From contig CAWIWF010000002.1 of assembly GCA_963839815.1 (NCBI GenBank), positions 62,001-126,000 of the forward strand: 64,000 bases of DNA, given 5' to 3'. The translations under genes were made by a program, and so were the position numbers. This DNA comes from JACVRM01 sp963839815 (lineage in GTDB: Bacteria; Actinomycetota; Thermoleophilia; Gaiellales; Gaiellaceae). The notes beneath the pieces are model-generated. The model searched no databases and was not told where the DNA came from. It saw only the letters and a program-made list of their open reading frames with translations. Positions 36,810 to 45,762 of this stretch are shown piece after piece (the first letter of the stretch is position 1; every line of letters starts with the position of its first letter).

Positions 36810-37682
36810 GTGAACGGAGCACCCGCGAGCCTCCAGCTCGTCCTGGGCGCGGGCTACCTCGGCGCCAAGGTCGCAGAGCTCGCCCTGGCCCGCGGCGACC
36901 GGGTCGTGCTCGCCGACAACTGGTACGCCACCGAGCGGACCCAGCTCGCCCCACTCGAGGCGCGCGGGGCGCGAGTCGTCACCGCCGACATCCGCAGCCC
37001 CGACGAGCTCGACGCGCTCCTCGACGAGCGGCCGGCGCGCGTCCACCTGCTCGCCGCGCAGGCCTCTCGCCCGATCTCGGAGCGCGATCCCGACTACACC
37101 GAGCAGACGAACGTGACCGGCGTCCGCCGGGTCGCCGAGGCCGTCGCGCGGGCGGGCGGCCTCCCGCTCGCCTTCGGCAGCTCGCTTCACGTCTACGGCC
37201 CGCAGCTCGCCGGGCGCCTGACCGCTGCGCACCCGTACGGCCCCCAGGGCGACCTCGCCCACCTGACCAAGATCGCAGGCGAGCTCGTGCTCGACCTGCA
37301 CGCGCGCCGCGCCGGCTTCGAGCTCGGCATCTTCCGGCTCGGCATCCTCTACGGGCCGAGCCCCGTCGAGCACGACCGCCCCGACTCGCAGACCGTGGTC
37401 GACAAGTTCCGCCGGCTCGCCGCCGCCGGTGAGGCGCTGCCGCTCGACGACGGCGGCGCCGCCACGATCGGGGTCGCACACGTCGAGGACGCCGCCCGCA
37501 TCCTGCTCGAGGCGCCGCTCGCCGGCGCGGCGAACGTGGCCGCCGAGACGGTGACGGTTGCGGACGTCGCGGCCCTCGCCACGGGTGCGCCTGCCAAGGG
37601 AGACGTCGCGTGGCACGTCGAGTCGCCGTTCGCCTACAGGCACCGGCTGGCCGCCTATCTCGCGGCGCCGGTGGCGGCGTGA
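36810..37682 (+). CDS. NAD-dependent epimerase/dehydratase-like protein lacking the usual Tyr
   Basis: 290 residues, GTG start. N-terminal GAGYLGAKVAELAL binds the dinucleotide, HLLAAQASRP and FGSSLHVYGP match the extended SDR fold. At the active site the usual YxxxK reads AHLTK, so Tyr is replaced by Ala while Lys is kept. It may be a non-canonical enzyme or have lost activity. Stop overlaps the next gene's GTG. Confidence 0.82.
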   Translation: MNGAPASLQLVLGAGYLGAKVAELALARGDRVVLADNWYATERTQLAPLEARGARVVTADIRSPDELDALLDERPARVHLLAAQASRPISERDPDYTEQTNVTGVRRVAEAVARAGGLPLAFGSSLHVYGPQLAGRLTAAHPYGPQGDLAHLTKIAGELVLDLHARRAGFELGIFRLGILYGPSPVEHDRPDSQTVVDKFRRLAAAGEALPLDDGGAATIGVAHVEDAARILLEAPLAGAANVAAETVTVADVAALATGAPAKGDVAWHVESPFAYRHRLAAYLAAPVAA

Positions 37683-38554
37683 AGCTCCTCGTCACCGGCG
37701 CGACCGGCTTCCTCGGCTCGCGTGCCGTGACGCTGCTGGGCGAGCGCGACCACGAGATCGTCGCCGTCGCCCGGCCTGGTGGACGCCACCGCGCGCTCGC
37801 CGGCGACGTGCTGCGCCTCGACGTAGGCGACCCGGCTGCCCGCGACCTCGTCCGCGGCTGCGATGCCGTCCTGCACTTCGCCGGAGTGCCCGACCCCGCC
37901 GGAGCTGCAGCCGATCCGGCTCGTGCCGTCAGGGAGAACGCCGGCACGACCCTCAACCTGCTCGAGGCCTGCGCCGAGCACGGCGCCGGGCTCGTCTACC
38001 CGTCCACCGTCCGCGCCGCCATGTCGCCACCGCCGGACGAGTACGCGCTCTCAAAGCGGCTCGGCGAGGTCGCCTGTGAGCTGCACCGGGCGCGCGCGAC
38101 GGTGCTTCGCCTGACCTCGGTGTTCGGCCCCGGCCAGGTCGCCTGGGAGGGCGCCACCGGAGCGATCGCGGCCTTCGCCGCGCGGGCGCTCGCCGGCGAC
38201 CCGCTCGTCATTCCGGGCGATCCCGAACGAACCCGCGACTTCGTGCCCGTGGACGATGTCGTCGGCGCGATCGAGCACGTGGTCGCCGGGAGCCGCTGGG
38301 ACGAGACGCTGACCCTGGCGAGCGGCGTCTCCACCCCGCTCCGGCGCGCCGCCGAGCTCGTCGTCGAGGCGGCCGGCTCCTCCTCGGTGATCGAGACGCC
38401 GGGAGGGAACCTCCCGCCCGGGGAGAACGACAGTTACCGGGCCGACGGGGCGGCGTCGTTACCGTTCCGGCCGCGCCCGCTCGAGGAGGCGATCCCCGCG
38501 TATGTCGACTGGCTCCGCCGCCATCCCGCTGCTGAAAGCCGCACCCGAGCCTGA
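37679..38554 (+). CDS. NAD-dependent sugar epimerase/dehydratase
   Basis: 291 residues from GTG overlapping the previous stop. VTGATGFLGSRAV, VLHFAGVPDP, YPSTVRAAM and the intact YALSK active site, with RTRDFVPVDDVVGAIEHV, mark an extended SDR acting on nucleotide sugars. It follows a sister gene that lacks the Tyr, so the two may act as a heterodimer; that is inference. Confidence 0.86.
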   Translation: MKLLVTGATGFLGSRAVTLLGERDHEIVAVARPGGRHRALAGDVLRLDVGDPAARDLVRGCDAVLHFAGVPDPAGAAADPARAVRENAGTTLNLLEACAEHGAGLVYPSTVRAAMSPPPDEYALSKRLGEVACELHRARATVLRLTSVFGPGQVAWEGATGAIAAFAARALAGDPLVIPGDPERTRDFVPVDDVVGAIEHVVAGSRWDETLTLASGVSTPLRRAAELVVEAAGSSSVIETPGGNLPPGENDSYRADGAASLPFRPRPLEEAIPAYVDWLRRHPAAESRTRA

Positions 38555-40547
38555 CCAGCTCGCGGAACGCCTGACCGGCGGGCGCTGGCGCGGGCTCGAG
38601 CTGGCGCTCTTCGGCCGGCACGTCGAGTCGGACGACGCGCTGGCGGCCACCGTCGAGACGGTCAGATCCGCCGCACACGCGCACAGCCTCGGCCTCGAAG
38701 GAGCCGCGCCCTTCGTCTGGACGGCGGAGGCGCCGGTGGCCTGGCCGAGCGGTGCCTTCGTCCGGGTCGACAGGCTCGACGACGAAGCACGCGCCGGCAT
38801 CGAGCGGTCGGCCGAGTTCGCCGCCGCGATCGGCTCGCCCGTGCTGACGATCCACCTCTTCACTCCCATGGAGCCCGAGGAATACGCGCGCGGCGACGCC
38901 GTCGACGAGGCGGCGGTCGAGCGCTTCCTCCGCGTGTATGCCGACGCCTGCACCAGCCGCGGGGTCACGCCGTGCATCGAGAACGTTCCGCCCGTGCTGC
39001 GCATGCGCACGGGCGGCGTCTACCTCTCCCCCGTCGGCGGCCACTGGCGCGACCTGCTCGCGTGGCGCGAGCGCATCCCGGAGCTTCGCTTCACGCTGGA
39101 CACCTCGCACGCGGCTCTCTTCCACACCTTCGCGACCGCCTACGGCTCGCTCTTCGGAGTCGAGACCACGGACGAGCTCACGCTCGACCGCTACGTGGAG
39201 GAGCTCGGCCCCCATGCGCCCGTCGCCCACGTCTCGAACGCCCACGGCCTGCTCGGCGAGGGTTTGCCCTACGACGCCGGCGAGCTGGACCTCGACCCGG
39301 TGGTCGCGCGGCTCGGCGCGCTGTCCACGTACATCGTCGCCGAGATCAACGAGCACGATCCGGCCAGGTCGCCCGACATGAAGGCCGCCTACCGGGCCAT
39401 CGAGCAGGGTCTCTCGCGGGGCGCTCCGGCCCCGCCGAGTCGCGCACGCCGGCTGCGGCCCGATCCGTTCGACTGGCAGCGGGTGGTCCGCCGCCGAGAC
39501 CCCGTTCCCTCCGTCCTCGAGTTGCAGGAGCTGCTCGGCGGCAGGCGGGTGCTGATCACCGGCGGCTCCGGCTCGATCGGACGCGCACTCTCCGGCTTCC
39601 TGCTCGGCTTCCGCCCCGAGCAGGTGACGATTCTCGACACGAACGAGGCGGCCCTCACCGCCGACCGGCGGGCGCGCGACGCGGCGTCGCTGGCGCAGAT
39701 GCGGCACGTGCTCTGCGACGTCCGCGACGGCGGGCGTATCGAGCGGGAGTTGGCGGCGGCCCGACCCGACCTCGTCTTCCATCTCGCCGCCTACAAGCAC
39801 GTCGACTGGGCTGAGAGCTACCCCGAGGAGTTCGTCGACACCAACCTGATCGGCAGCTGGAACGTCCTGCGCGCCGCGGACGCTGCCGGCGTCGACACGG
39901 TCGTCGTCGCCTCGACGGACAAGGCGGCGCTCGCCGCAAGCTTCTACGGTCGCACCAAGCGCTTCATGGAGCAGTTGGTCGCCTACTCGGCTCGCCGCGC
40001 GCTCGCGAACCGCAGCGCCGTCCGCTTCGTGAACGTCCTCGGCTCGGCCGGCAGCGCGTCCGAGCTGTTCCTGCGCCAGACCCGCGGCGGCGCGCCGCTG
40101 ACGGTGACCGACACGGGCATGCTGCGCTACTGGATCACGATGTCGCATGCCGCCTGCCTGGCGGCCCACGCGGCGCTACTCGCGCGGCAGGGCGTGGCCC
40201 TCTCGGCTCCGTCGGACGCCCGCGTGCTCACGGTCGGCGAGCTCGCGGCACGGATCTGGCGCGAGGGGGGCGGCGACGGCGAGCCCGAGCTCGACCTGCT
40301 CGGCATCCGCCCGGGCGAGACACTGAGCGAGGTGCTGGTCGGCCCCGGCGAGGAGCTCGGCGAGGCCGCCCACCAGGGCATCTCCCCGATCGCCGGAGCG
40401 CTACCGACGGCAGCCCCTGCCTGGGTGGTCGAGCGGCTCCCGGCCCGTGGCACACGCGAGGACGAGCGCGCAGTCTGGCTCGAGGCGATGCGCCGGCCCG
40501 GCCTGCTCGCGCCGTCGTCCCCGCAGCGCACCGAGCACGGGGCCTAG
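38502..40547 (+). CDS. Fusion: xylose-isomerase-like TIM barrel + CapD-type nucleotide-sugar dehydratase
   Basis: 681 residues. Residues about 8-300 look like a sugar isomerase/epimerase TIM barrel (SPVLTIHLFTPMEPEEY, TPCIENVPP, FTLDTSHAALFHTF, YIVAEINEHDP) with His/Glu/Asp metal-site candidates. Residues about 335-680 are a CapD/FlaA1-like short-chain dehydratase (ITGGSGSIGRALS, LVFHLAAYKHVDWAE, ASTDKAALAASFYGRTK). The start overlaps the previous gene by 53 bp. I have not seen this pairing named; it suggests two successive steps on one sugar. Confidence 0.82.
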   Translation: MSTGSAAIPLLKAAPEPDQLAERLTGGRWRGLELALFGRHVESDDALAATVETVRSAAHAHSLGLEGAAPFVWTAEAPVAWPSGAFVRVDRLDDEARAGIERSAEFAAAIGSPVLTIHLFTPMEPEEYARGDAVDEAAVERFLRVYADACTSRGVTPCIENVPPVLRMRTGGVYLSPVGGHWRDLLAWRERIPELRFTLDTSHAALFHTFATAYGSLFGVETTDELTLDRYVEELGPHAPVAHVSNAHGLLGEGLPYDAGELDLDPVVARLGALSTYIVAEINEHDPARSPDMKAAYRAIEQGLSRGAPAPPSRARRLRPDPFDWQRVVRRRDPVPSVLELQELLGGRRVLITGGSGSIGRALSGFLLGFRPEQVTILDTNEAALTADRRARDAASLAQMRHVLCDVRDGGRIERELAAARPDLVFHLAAYKHVDWAESYPEEFVDTNLIGSWNVLRAADAAGVDTVVVASTDKAALAASFYGRTKRFMEQLVAYSARRALANRSAVRFVNVLGSAGSASELFLRQTRGGAPLTVTDTGMLRYWITMSHAACLAAHAALLARQGVALSAPSDARVLTVGELAARIWREGGGDGEPELDLLGIRPGETLSEVLVGPGEELGEAAHQGISPIAGALPTAAPAWVVERLPARGTREDERAVWLEAMRRPGLLAPSSPQRTEHGA

Positions 40548-40553
40548 CCCGAG

Positions 40554-40600
40554 CCCTCGACGACCCTCAAGTGTCTCAGAGGCACTTGAGGGTTCGTGAC
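40554..40600. repeat. 47-bp hairpin repeat, copy 1
   Basis: Contains CCCTCAAGTG (40564-40573) pairing perfectly with CACTTGAGGG (40583-40592) around a 9-nt loop, followed by TTCGTGAC. It lies just after the CapD fusion gene and is repeated 89 bp further on. Could end transcription of both convergent genes. Confidence 0.65.
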
Positions 40601-40642
40601 GCCGGCGAGCCCTGAAGCGGCAGCCGTGAGCCGAGACCTCAA

Positions 40643-40689
40643 CCCTCGACCATCCTCGAGTGTCTCAGAGGCACTTGAGGGTTTGTGAC
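40643..40689. repeat. 47-bp hairpin repeat, copy 2
   Basis: Near copy of 40554-40600. The left arm differs at two stem positions (TCCTCGAGTG) and both changes leave G-U wobble pairs with the unchanged right arm, so an RNA stem is preserved. The loop TCTCAGAGG is identical. Followed by TTTGTGAC. Confidence 0.65.
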
Positions 40690-40746
40690 AAGAGCGTGCC
40701 GCCGGGGGCGGGGCGGCGCCGGTTCGCCGCCCCGCCCCCGCTCAGG

Positions 40747-42506
40747 TCAGGGGCGCTCGACGAGCGCGCTGCCGCCGCCGCGACGCGTCGGCTCCGCGGC
40801 GGCGAGCACACGGCCGCTGCCGAGGAACTCGATGCCGGTCGCTGCGCCGATCTCGCCCGTGGGCGCGAAGCGGTGGCCGTACTGCGTGGAAAGCGTCTGG
40901 GCCAGCGGGGAGCTCATGAACGCCGCCTCCGCGAGCGTGGACGCCGTATTGCGCTGCGTCGCCCGGGGCGCCGCGATCGCGTCGGGCAGCGATGCCCCGA
41001 GGTCGACGCGGTCGACCAGGAGCTGCAGCACGGTCGTGATGATCGTCGAGCCGCCGGGAGAGCCGAGCGCGAGCAGCGGCTCGCCGTCGCGCTGGACGAT
41101 CGTGGGCGCCATCGAGCTACGCGGCCGCTTGCCGCCCTCGACGCGGTTCGGGTGGGTGAGCGAATCGAAGTTGAAGTCGGTGAGCTCGTTGTTGAGCAGA
41201 AAGCCCCAGCCGGGAACGACGACGCCGTTGCCGCCCGTCGACTCGATGGTGAACGTGTACGAGACGACGGTGCCCACCGGTCGGAGACGGTCAGGTGGGT
41301 CGTCGTCTCGCCCGAGGTCGTCGCCGCGCCCGCGCCCGCAGCGTCGTGCGGATACGGGTTGCCGGGTGCGACAGGGCTCGCCGCCGCCCTCGCCGGGTCG
41401 ATAAGGGCACGCCGCTCGGCCGCATAGGAGTCGGAGAGCAGTCCCGCCAGCGGCACGTCGAAGTAGGCCGGGTCGGCGAGGTACGCGCTGCGGTCGGCGA
41501 ACGAGAAGCGCGACGCCTCCAGCATCAGGTGGAACGCGCGCGCACGATCGGCCGCAGACAAGCCGAACCCTTCCAGGATGTTCAGCGCCTCGCCGACGGT
41601 CGAGCCGCCGCTGGAGGGCGGGCCCATGCCGTACACGTCGAGGCCGCGGTAGCCGACCCGCGTGGGCTCGCGCTCGGGCGCCAGGTACCGCGCCAGGTCG
41701 TGCATGGTCATCAGCCCGGGCCGCCACACGTGATCGGCGGTCGGCGAGGCCGGCGGCTGCTGCACGGCACGCGCGATGTCACGCGCGACGGGGCCCTGGT
41801 AGAAGCCGCGGTAGCCGAGCATGGCGATGCGCAGGTACGTGCGGGCCAGGTCGGGATTGCGGAAGCGGGTGCCCACGTCGCGCGGCGTGCCGTCCGGGTC
41901 GAGAAAGAGCTCCGCCGAGGACGGCACGTCGTCGAACCACGGCACGTTGGACTGGGTCTGGTCGAAGAACGTCTGGTCGACCTCGAAGCCGCGGATGGCG
42001 ACGCCGATCGCCGGCCACATCGCCTCGCGCAGCGAGATCGTCCCGTAGCCGCGTAGCGCCGCCTCCCAGCCGCGCACCGTCCCGGGCACGCCGGCCGAGA
42101 GACCGCTGTAGCGGGCCTCAGCGAACGGCAGCGGCCGGCCGTCCTCCCAGAACGAGTCGGGCTGCATGGCCGCGGGCGCCGTCTCGCGCGAGTCGATGGT
42201 CGTGACCTTGCCGTCAGCTGTCCGGATGAGCATGAAGCCGCCGCCCCCGATGCCGGCCGAGAACGGCTCGGTCACGCCGAGTACCGCCGCCGCGATCACC
42301 GCTGCGTCGACGGCGTTTGCCCCGTGCCTGAGCGCGCGGATCGCTGCTCGAGTGGCGTTGATGTCGACGGTGGCGGCTGCGCCGCCGTGACCGACCGCCG
42401 TGGGTGTCTTCGTGTCGGGCGGCCGCGTGTGCGTGGCCCCGACGGCCGCTGTCGCGGCGAGCACGACGGCGGCGGCGATCAACAACGTCAGTCCAACTCG
42501 GCGCAT
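40747..42506 (-). CDS. ggt: Gamma-glutamyltransferase, frameshifted beside the nucleophile
   Basis: About 586 residues read across one shift. Signal peptide (LTLLIAAAVVLAATAAVGA), then the large subunit (AAVIAAAVLGVTEPFSAGIGGGGFM). The autocleavage/nucleophile site is SGETTTHLTVSD. Some 10 residues later, near 41275-41283, one base is missing; in the corrected frame the small subunit continues GTVVSYTFTIES, VEGGKRPRSSMAPTIV and GSPGGSTIITTVLQ to the stop at 40747. Uncorrected, the small subunit is lost. Probably a sequencing error. Secreted enzyme cleaving gamma-glutamyl bonds such as in glutathione. Confidence 0.85.
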
Positions 42507-42563
42507 GGTTTCCCTCCCTCTCGCTTACGTGGCGACCGTTCCCGCTGCGGCCGCGCGCTAGTC

Positions 42564-43220
42564 CTAGCGCGTGCCGTACAGGCGGTCGCCGGCGTCGCCG
42601 AGACCCGGCACGATGAAGCCGCGATGATCGAGGCCGCGATCGACGGACGCGGTCACGATGCGCACGTCGGGGTGCTCGGCCTGCACGTGGGCGATCCCCT
42701 CGGGCGCCGAGACCAGGCAGACGATGATGACCGAGCGTGCGCCCGCAGCCTTCACCTCGGCGATGGCGGCGGCGCTCGACCGGCCGGTCGCCAGCATCGG
42801 GTCGAGCACGATCGCGTCCCGCTGATCGAGGTCGGCGGGCAGCTTGACGTAGTACTCGACCGGCTGCAGCGTCTCCTCGTCGCGGTACATGCCGATGAAG
42901 CCGACCCTGGCGCTCGAGACCAGCGAGAGCACGCCGTCCAGCATCCCGAGGCCGGCACGCAGCACCGGGCAGACGGCCACCTTCTTGCCCGAGATGCGCT
43001 GGACTGCCGTTCGCTCGAGCGGCGTCTCGATCTCGATCTCCTCGGTCGGGAGGTCCTTCGTCGCCTCGTAGGTGAGCAGCAGGGTCACCTCGTTGGCGAG
43101 CTTGCGGAAGTGGACGGTCGGGGTGTCCCTGTCTCGCAGGTAGGAGAGCTTGTGCTGGACGAGCGGGTGCGTCACGACCGTGACGTTCGCGCCGACCTCC
43201 GCCGCAGGGGTCACGCTCAC
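42564..43220 (-). CDS. upp: Uracil phosphoribosyltransferase
   Basis: 218 residues from GTG 43220, 7 bp after the glyA stop. VTHPLVQHKLSYLRD at the N-terminus, GMYRDEETLQPVEYY in the middle, the PRPP loop IVLDPMLATGRSSAAA, and the C-terminal PGLGDAGDRLYGT are all standard. Salvages uracil to UMP. Probably cotranscribed with glyA. Confidence 0.95.
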   Translation of the reverse strand: MSVTPAAEVGANVTVVTHPLVQHKLSYLRDRDTPTVHFRKLANEVTLLLTYEATKDLPTEEIEIETPLERTAVQRISGKKVAVCPVLRAGLGMLDGVLSLVSSARVGFIGMYRDEETLQPVEYYVKLPADLDQRDAIVLDPMLATGRSSAAAIAEVKAAGARSVIIVCLVSAPEGIAHVQAEHPDVRIVTASVDRGLDHRGFIVPGLGDAGDRLYGTR

Positions 43221-43227
43221 CGCGCCG

Positions 43228-44547
43228 TCAGCCCTTCTCCGCCTCGCCCACGTACGACGTGTAGCCGCGGAAGCCCGGGTAGAGCGGGCGCCGCACGCAG
43301 AGGGCCTCCGCTGCGCCGGCGAGCGCTGCGAGGTCGCCGCCGTCCTCGAGCGCCTCGACGATGATGCGCCCGACCTCGCGAAAGTCGTCCTCGTCGAAGC
43401 CGCGCATGGTCGCCGCCGGCGTGCCGATACGAACGCCGGACGCAACCGTGGGCGGCCGCTCGTCGAACGGGACGGTGTTGCGGTTGACCGTCAGCTTCAC
43501 CTCGGCGAGCCGCTCCTCGGCATCCTTGCCCGTCCACTCCGTCCGGCGCAGGTCGAGCTGGAGGAGGTGCGTATCGGTGCCGCCGGTGAGCACGTCAAGC
43601 CCGCCTGCCTGCAGCCGCTCGGCGAGCGCGTCGGCGTTGGCGCGAATCTGCCGCTGGTACTCGCGGAACGGCTCCGTCATCGCGATGCGGAAGCAGGCCG
43701 CCTTCGCCGCGATCGCGTGCACGAGCGGCCCTCCTTGCAGGCCCGGGAAGATCGCCCGGTCGACGGCTGTTGCGTGCTCCTCGCGGCAGAGGATGAAGCC
43801 GGAGCGCGGGCCGGAGAGCGTCTTGTGCGTGGTCGAGGTGACGAAGTCACAGTGCGGCACCGGGCTCGGGTGGAGACCGGCTGCGACGAGCCCGGCGAAG
43901 TGCGCCATGTCGCAGAGGAGCAGCGCGCCGACCTCGTCCGCGATCTCGCGGAAGCGATCGGCCTCCACCGTCCGCGGATAGGCGGAGCCGCCGCACACGA
44001 TCAGCTTCGGCCGCACGTCCCGCGCGATCCGCAGCACCTCCTCGTAGTCGACGAGGTTCGTCTCGCGCGAGACGCCGTAGTGGGCGACGTCGTAGAGGCG
44101 GCCCGAGAAGTTGACCTTGAGCCCGTGCGTGAGGTGGCCGCCATGGGCCAGCTCGAGCGACAGCAGCGTGTCGCCAGGCTGCATGCAGGCCATGTAGACG
44201 GCCATGTTGGTGCCGGCGCCCGCATGCGCCTGCACGTTCGCGTGCTCGGCGCCGAAGAGCTCCTTCGCCCGGTCGATGGCGAGCTGCTCGATCTCGTCGA
44301 CGACCTCGCAGCCGCCGTAGTAGCGCTTGCCCGGGTAGCCCTCGGCGTACTTGTTCGTCGGCACGCTGCCGACCGCCTCGAGCACGCTCGGCCAGGTGAA
44401 GTTCTCGGAGGCGATCAGCTCGATCTGGTCGCGTTGCCGGTCGAGCTCACGGCCGAGCAGCTCGGCGGTCTCGGGATCGATCTCCGCGAGGCCCGCTGTG
44501 CGCAGCTGCTCGAGTGTCTGGTGCCCGACCGCCACCATGGCCAGCAT
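43228..44547 (-). CDS. glyA: Serine hydroxymethyltransferase
   Basis: 439 residues. Converts serine and tetrahydrofolate to glycine and methylene-THF. PLP lysine in VTSTTHKTLSGPRSG, TNKYAEGYPGKRYYGG near the N-terminus and IFPGLQGGPLVHAIAAKA are all present. Start is ATG 44547 with GGAG 10 nt upstream; ATG 44538 (MVAVGHQ) is equally possible. Confidence 0.96.
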   Translation of the reverse strand: MLAMVAVGHQTLEQLRTAGLAEIDPETAELLGRELDRQRDQIELIASENFTWPSVLEAVGSVPTNKYAEGYPGKRYYGGCEVVDEIEQLAIDRAKELFGAEHANVQAHAGAGTNMAVYMACMQPGDTLLSLELAHGGHLTHGLKVNFSGRLYDVAHYGVSRETNLVDYEEVLRIARDVRPKLIVCGGSAYPRTVEADRFREIADEVGALLLCDMAHFAGLVAAGLHPSPVPHCDFVTSTTHKTLSGPRSGFILCREEHATAVDRAIFPGLQGGPLVHAIAAKAACFRIAMTEPFREYQRQIRANADALAERLQAGGLDVLTGGTDTHLLQLDLRRTEWTGKDAEERLAEVKLTVNRNTVPFDERPPTVASGVRIGTPAATMRGFDEDDFREVGRIIVEALEDGGDLAALAGAAEALCVRRPLYPGFRGYTSYVGEAEKG

Positions 44548-44584
44548 ACTGGCGGCACTCCGCTGCGATGGCAGACTGGCGGCG

Positions 44585-45205
44585 GTGCCGTTCTTCGAGC
44601 TGCCGCCTCCCGACCCCCAGGACCCGGCCGAGGAGATCCCGGCGCCGCCCTGGGCAGGCCCGCCGGACACCGTCCTCGGCAGGGCGCTCGACATCCAGGT
44701 CGTCCTCGTCCAGACCGCAAGCGCCGCCGTGCTCGTGCGGAACCTGGTCGCCTACCCGACCGGCGTCGAGTTCGTGCTCGAGGTGCGCCGGCGGAGCAGC
44801 GACCTCGACCTCGCCGACGCACTCGGGCCAGGCGGGCCGAGGTCGGGAGGGCTTGGGCCGCACGTCCTGCGCTTCGGCGTCGGGCTCGCCGACGGCTCGA
44901 AGGCGACGAACCTGCACCACGGTCGTCGGCGCTCGGCGGACGTCCGTGGGCCGTTCCTGATGCCGCGGGCCGGCTCGGGCGACGCGCGGCGCTGGGCGAT
45001 CGGCTACTGGCTCTGGCCCCTGCCCCCGCCCGGCCCGCTCGCCTTCGTGGCCGAGTGGCCCGTCGAGGAGATCGGCGAGACACGGGTGGAGATCGACGCC
45101 GCCGGCATCCGGGACGCGGCGGCGCGAGCGGTGACGCTCTGGGACGGCGACGCCGGCGGCGGGGCCTTCCGCGCGTTCGGACCGGTTGCCCGGGGCGAGG
45201 ACTGA
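44585..45205 (+). CDS. Hypothetical actinobacterial protein
   Basis: 206 residues from GTG 44585. Proline-rich N-terminus (FFELPPPDPQDPAEEIPAPPW), then a beta-rich domain (LVRNLVAYPTGVEFVLEVRRRS; RWAIGYWLWPLPPPGPLAFVAEWP). No signal or membrane segment. It resembles a conserved uncharacterised actinobacterial family by its PPP-W-PP start and AYPTGxEF block, from memory only. Divergent from glyA with a 37-bp gap. Confidence 0.7.
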   Translation: MPFFELPPPDPQDPAEEIPAPPWAGPPDTVLGRALDIQVVLVQTASAAVLVRNLVAYPTGVEFVLEVRRRSSDLDLADALGPGGPRSGGLGPHVLRFGVGLADGSKATNLHHGRRRSADVRGPFLMPRAGSGDARRWAIGYWLWPLPPPGPLAFVAEWPVEEIGETRVEIDAAGIRDAAARAVTLWDGDAGGGAFRAFGPVARGED

Positions 45206-45210
45206 GGCGC

Positions 45211-45762
45211 GTGCTGGTGCGCGCGCTCTCTCTCGTCGCCGGCTTCTTCGCCGCTCGCGGCCTCTACCGGCAACTCGTCGGCGGCGGCCTCACGATCGAC
45301 ACCGGCATCGGCCGGGAGGTGCGGCGGCTCGGCCCGCAGGAGGTCTCGATCGCTGCGCCGCGCGAGACCGTCTTCGCGGTTGTCGCCGCTCCCTACCTCG
45401 GGCGCACGCCGAAGGCGCTCGAGTCGAAGCTGAAGGTGATCGAGCGCGGCTCCGACCTGGTGCTCGCCGAGCACTACACGCCGGTCCGCGACAGCGTTGC
45501 CGTCACCGTCGAGACCGTTCGCTTCGAGGAGCCGTCGACGGTGCACTTTCGGCTGCTGCGCGGCCCGGTGCCGCACGTCGTGGAGCGCTTCGACCTCGCC
45601 GAGAGCGAGGACGGGACGACGCTGCTCTACACGGGCGAGCTGGGCACCGACTTCTGGGGGCTCGGCCGTGTCTGGGGCGGCCTCGTAGCCCGGCGGTGGG
45701 AGGCGGCGGTGGCGGAGTCGCTCGCCGCGATCAAGGCAGAGGCAGAGCGCCGGGCCGGCTAG
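45211..45762 (+). CDS. SRPBCC-superfamily protein
   Basis: 183 residues from GTG, 5 bp after the previous stop. A short hydrophobic N-terminus (ALSLVAGFFAARGLYRQL) may anchor it; the core VSIAAPRETVFAVVAAPYLGRTP through LLYTGELGTDFWGLG is typical of START/polyketide-cyclase-like lipid- or ligand-binding folds. Its stop overlaps that of convergent tsaC. Ligand unknown. Confidence 0.72.
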   Translation: MLVRALSLVAGFFAARGLYRQLVGGGLTIDTGIGREVRRLGPQEVSIAAPRETVFAVVAAPYLGRTPKALESKLKVIERGSDLVLAEHYTPVRDSVAVTVETVRFEEPSTVHFRLLRGPVPHVVERFDLAESEDGTTLLYTGELGTDFWGLGRVWGGLVARRWEAAVAESLAAIKAEAERRAG

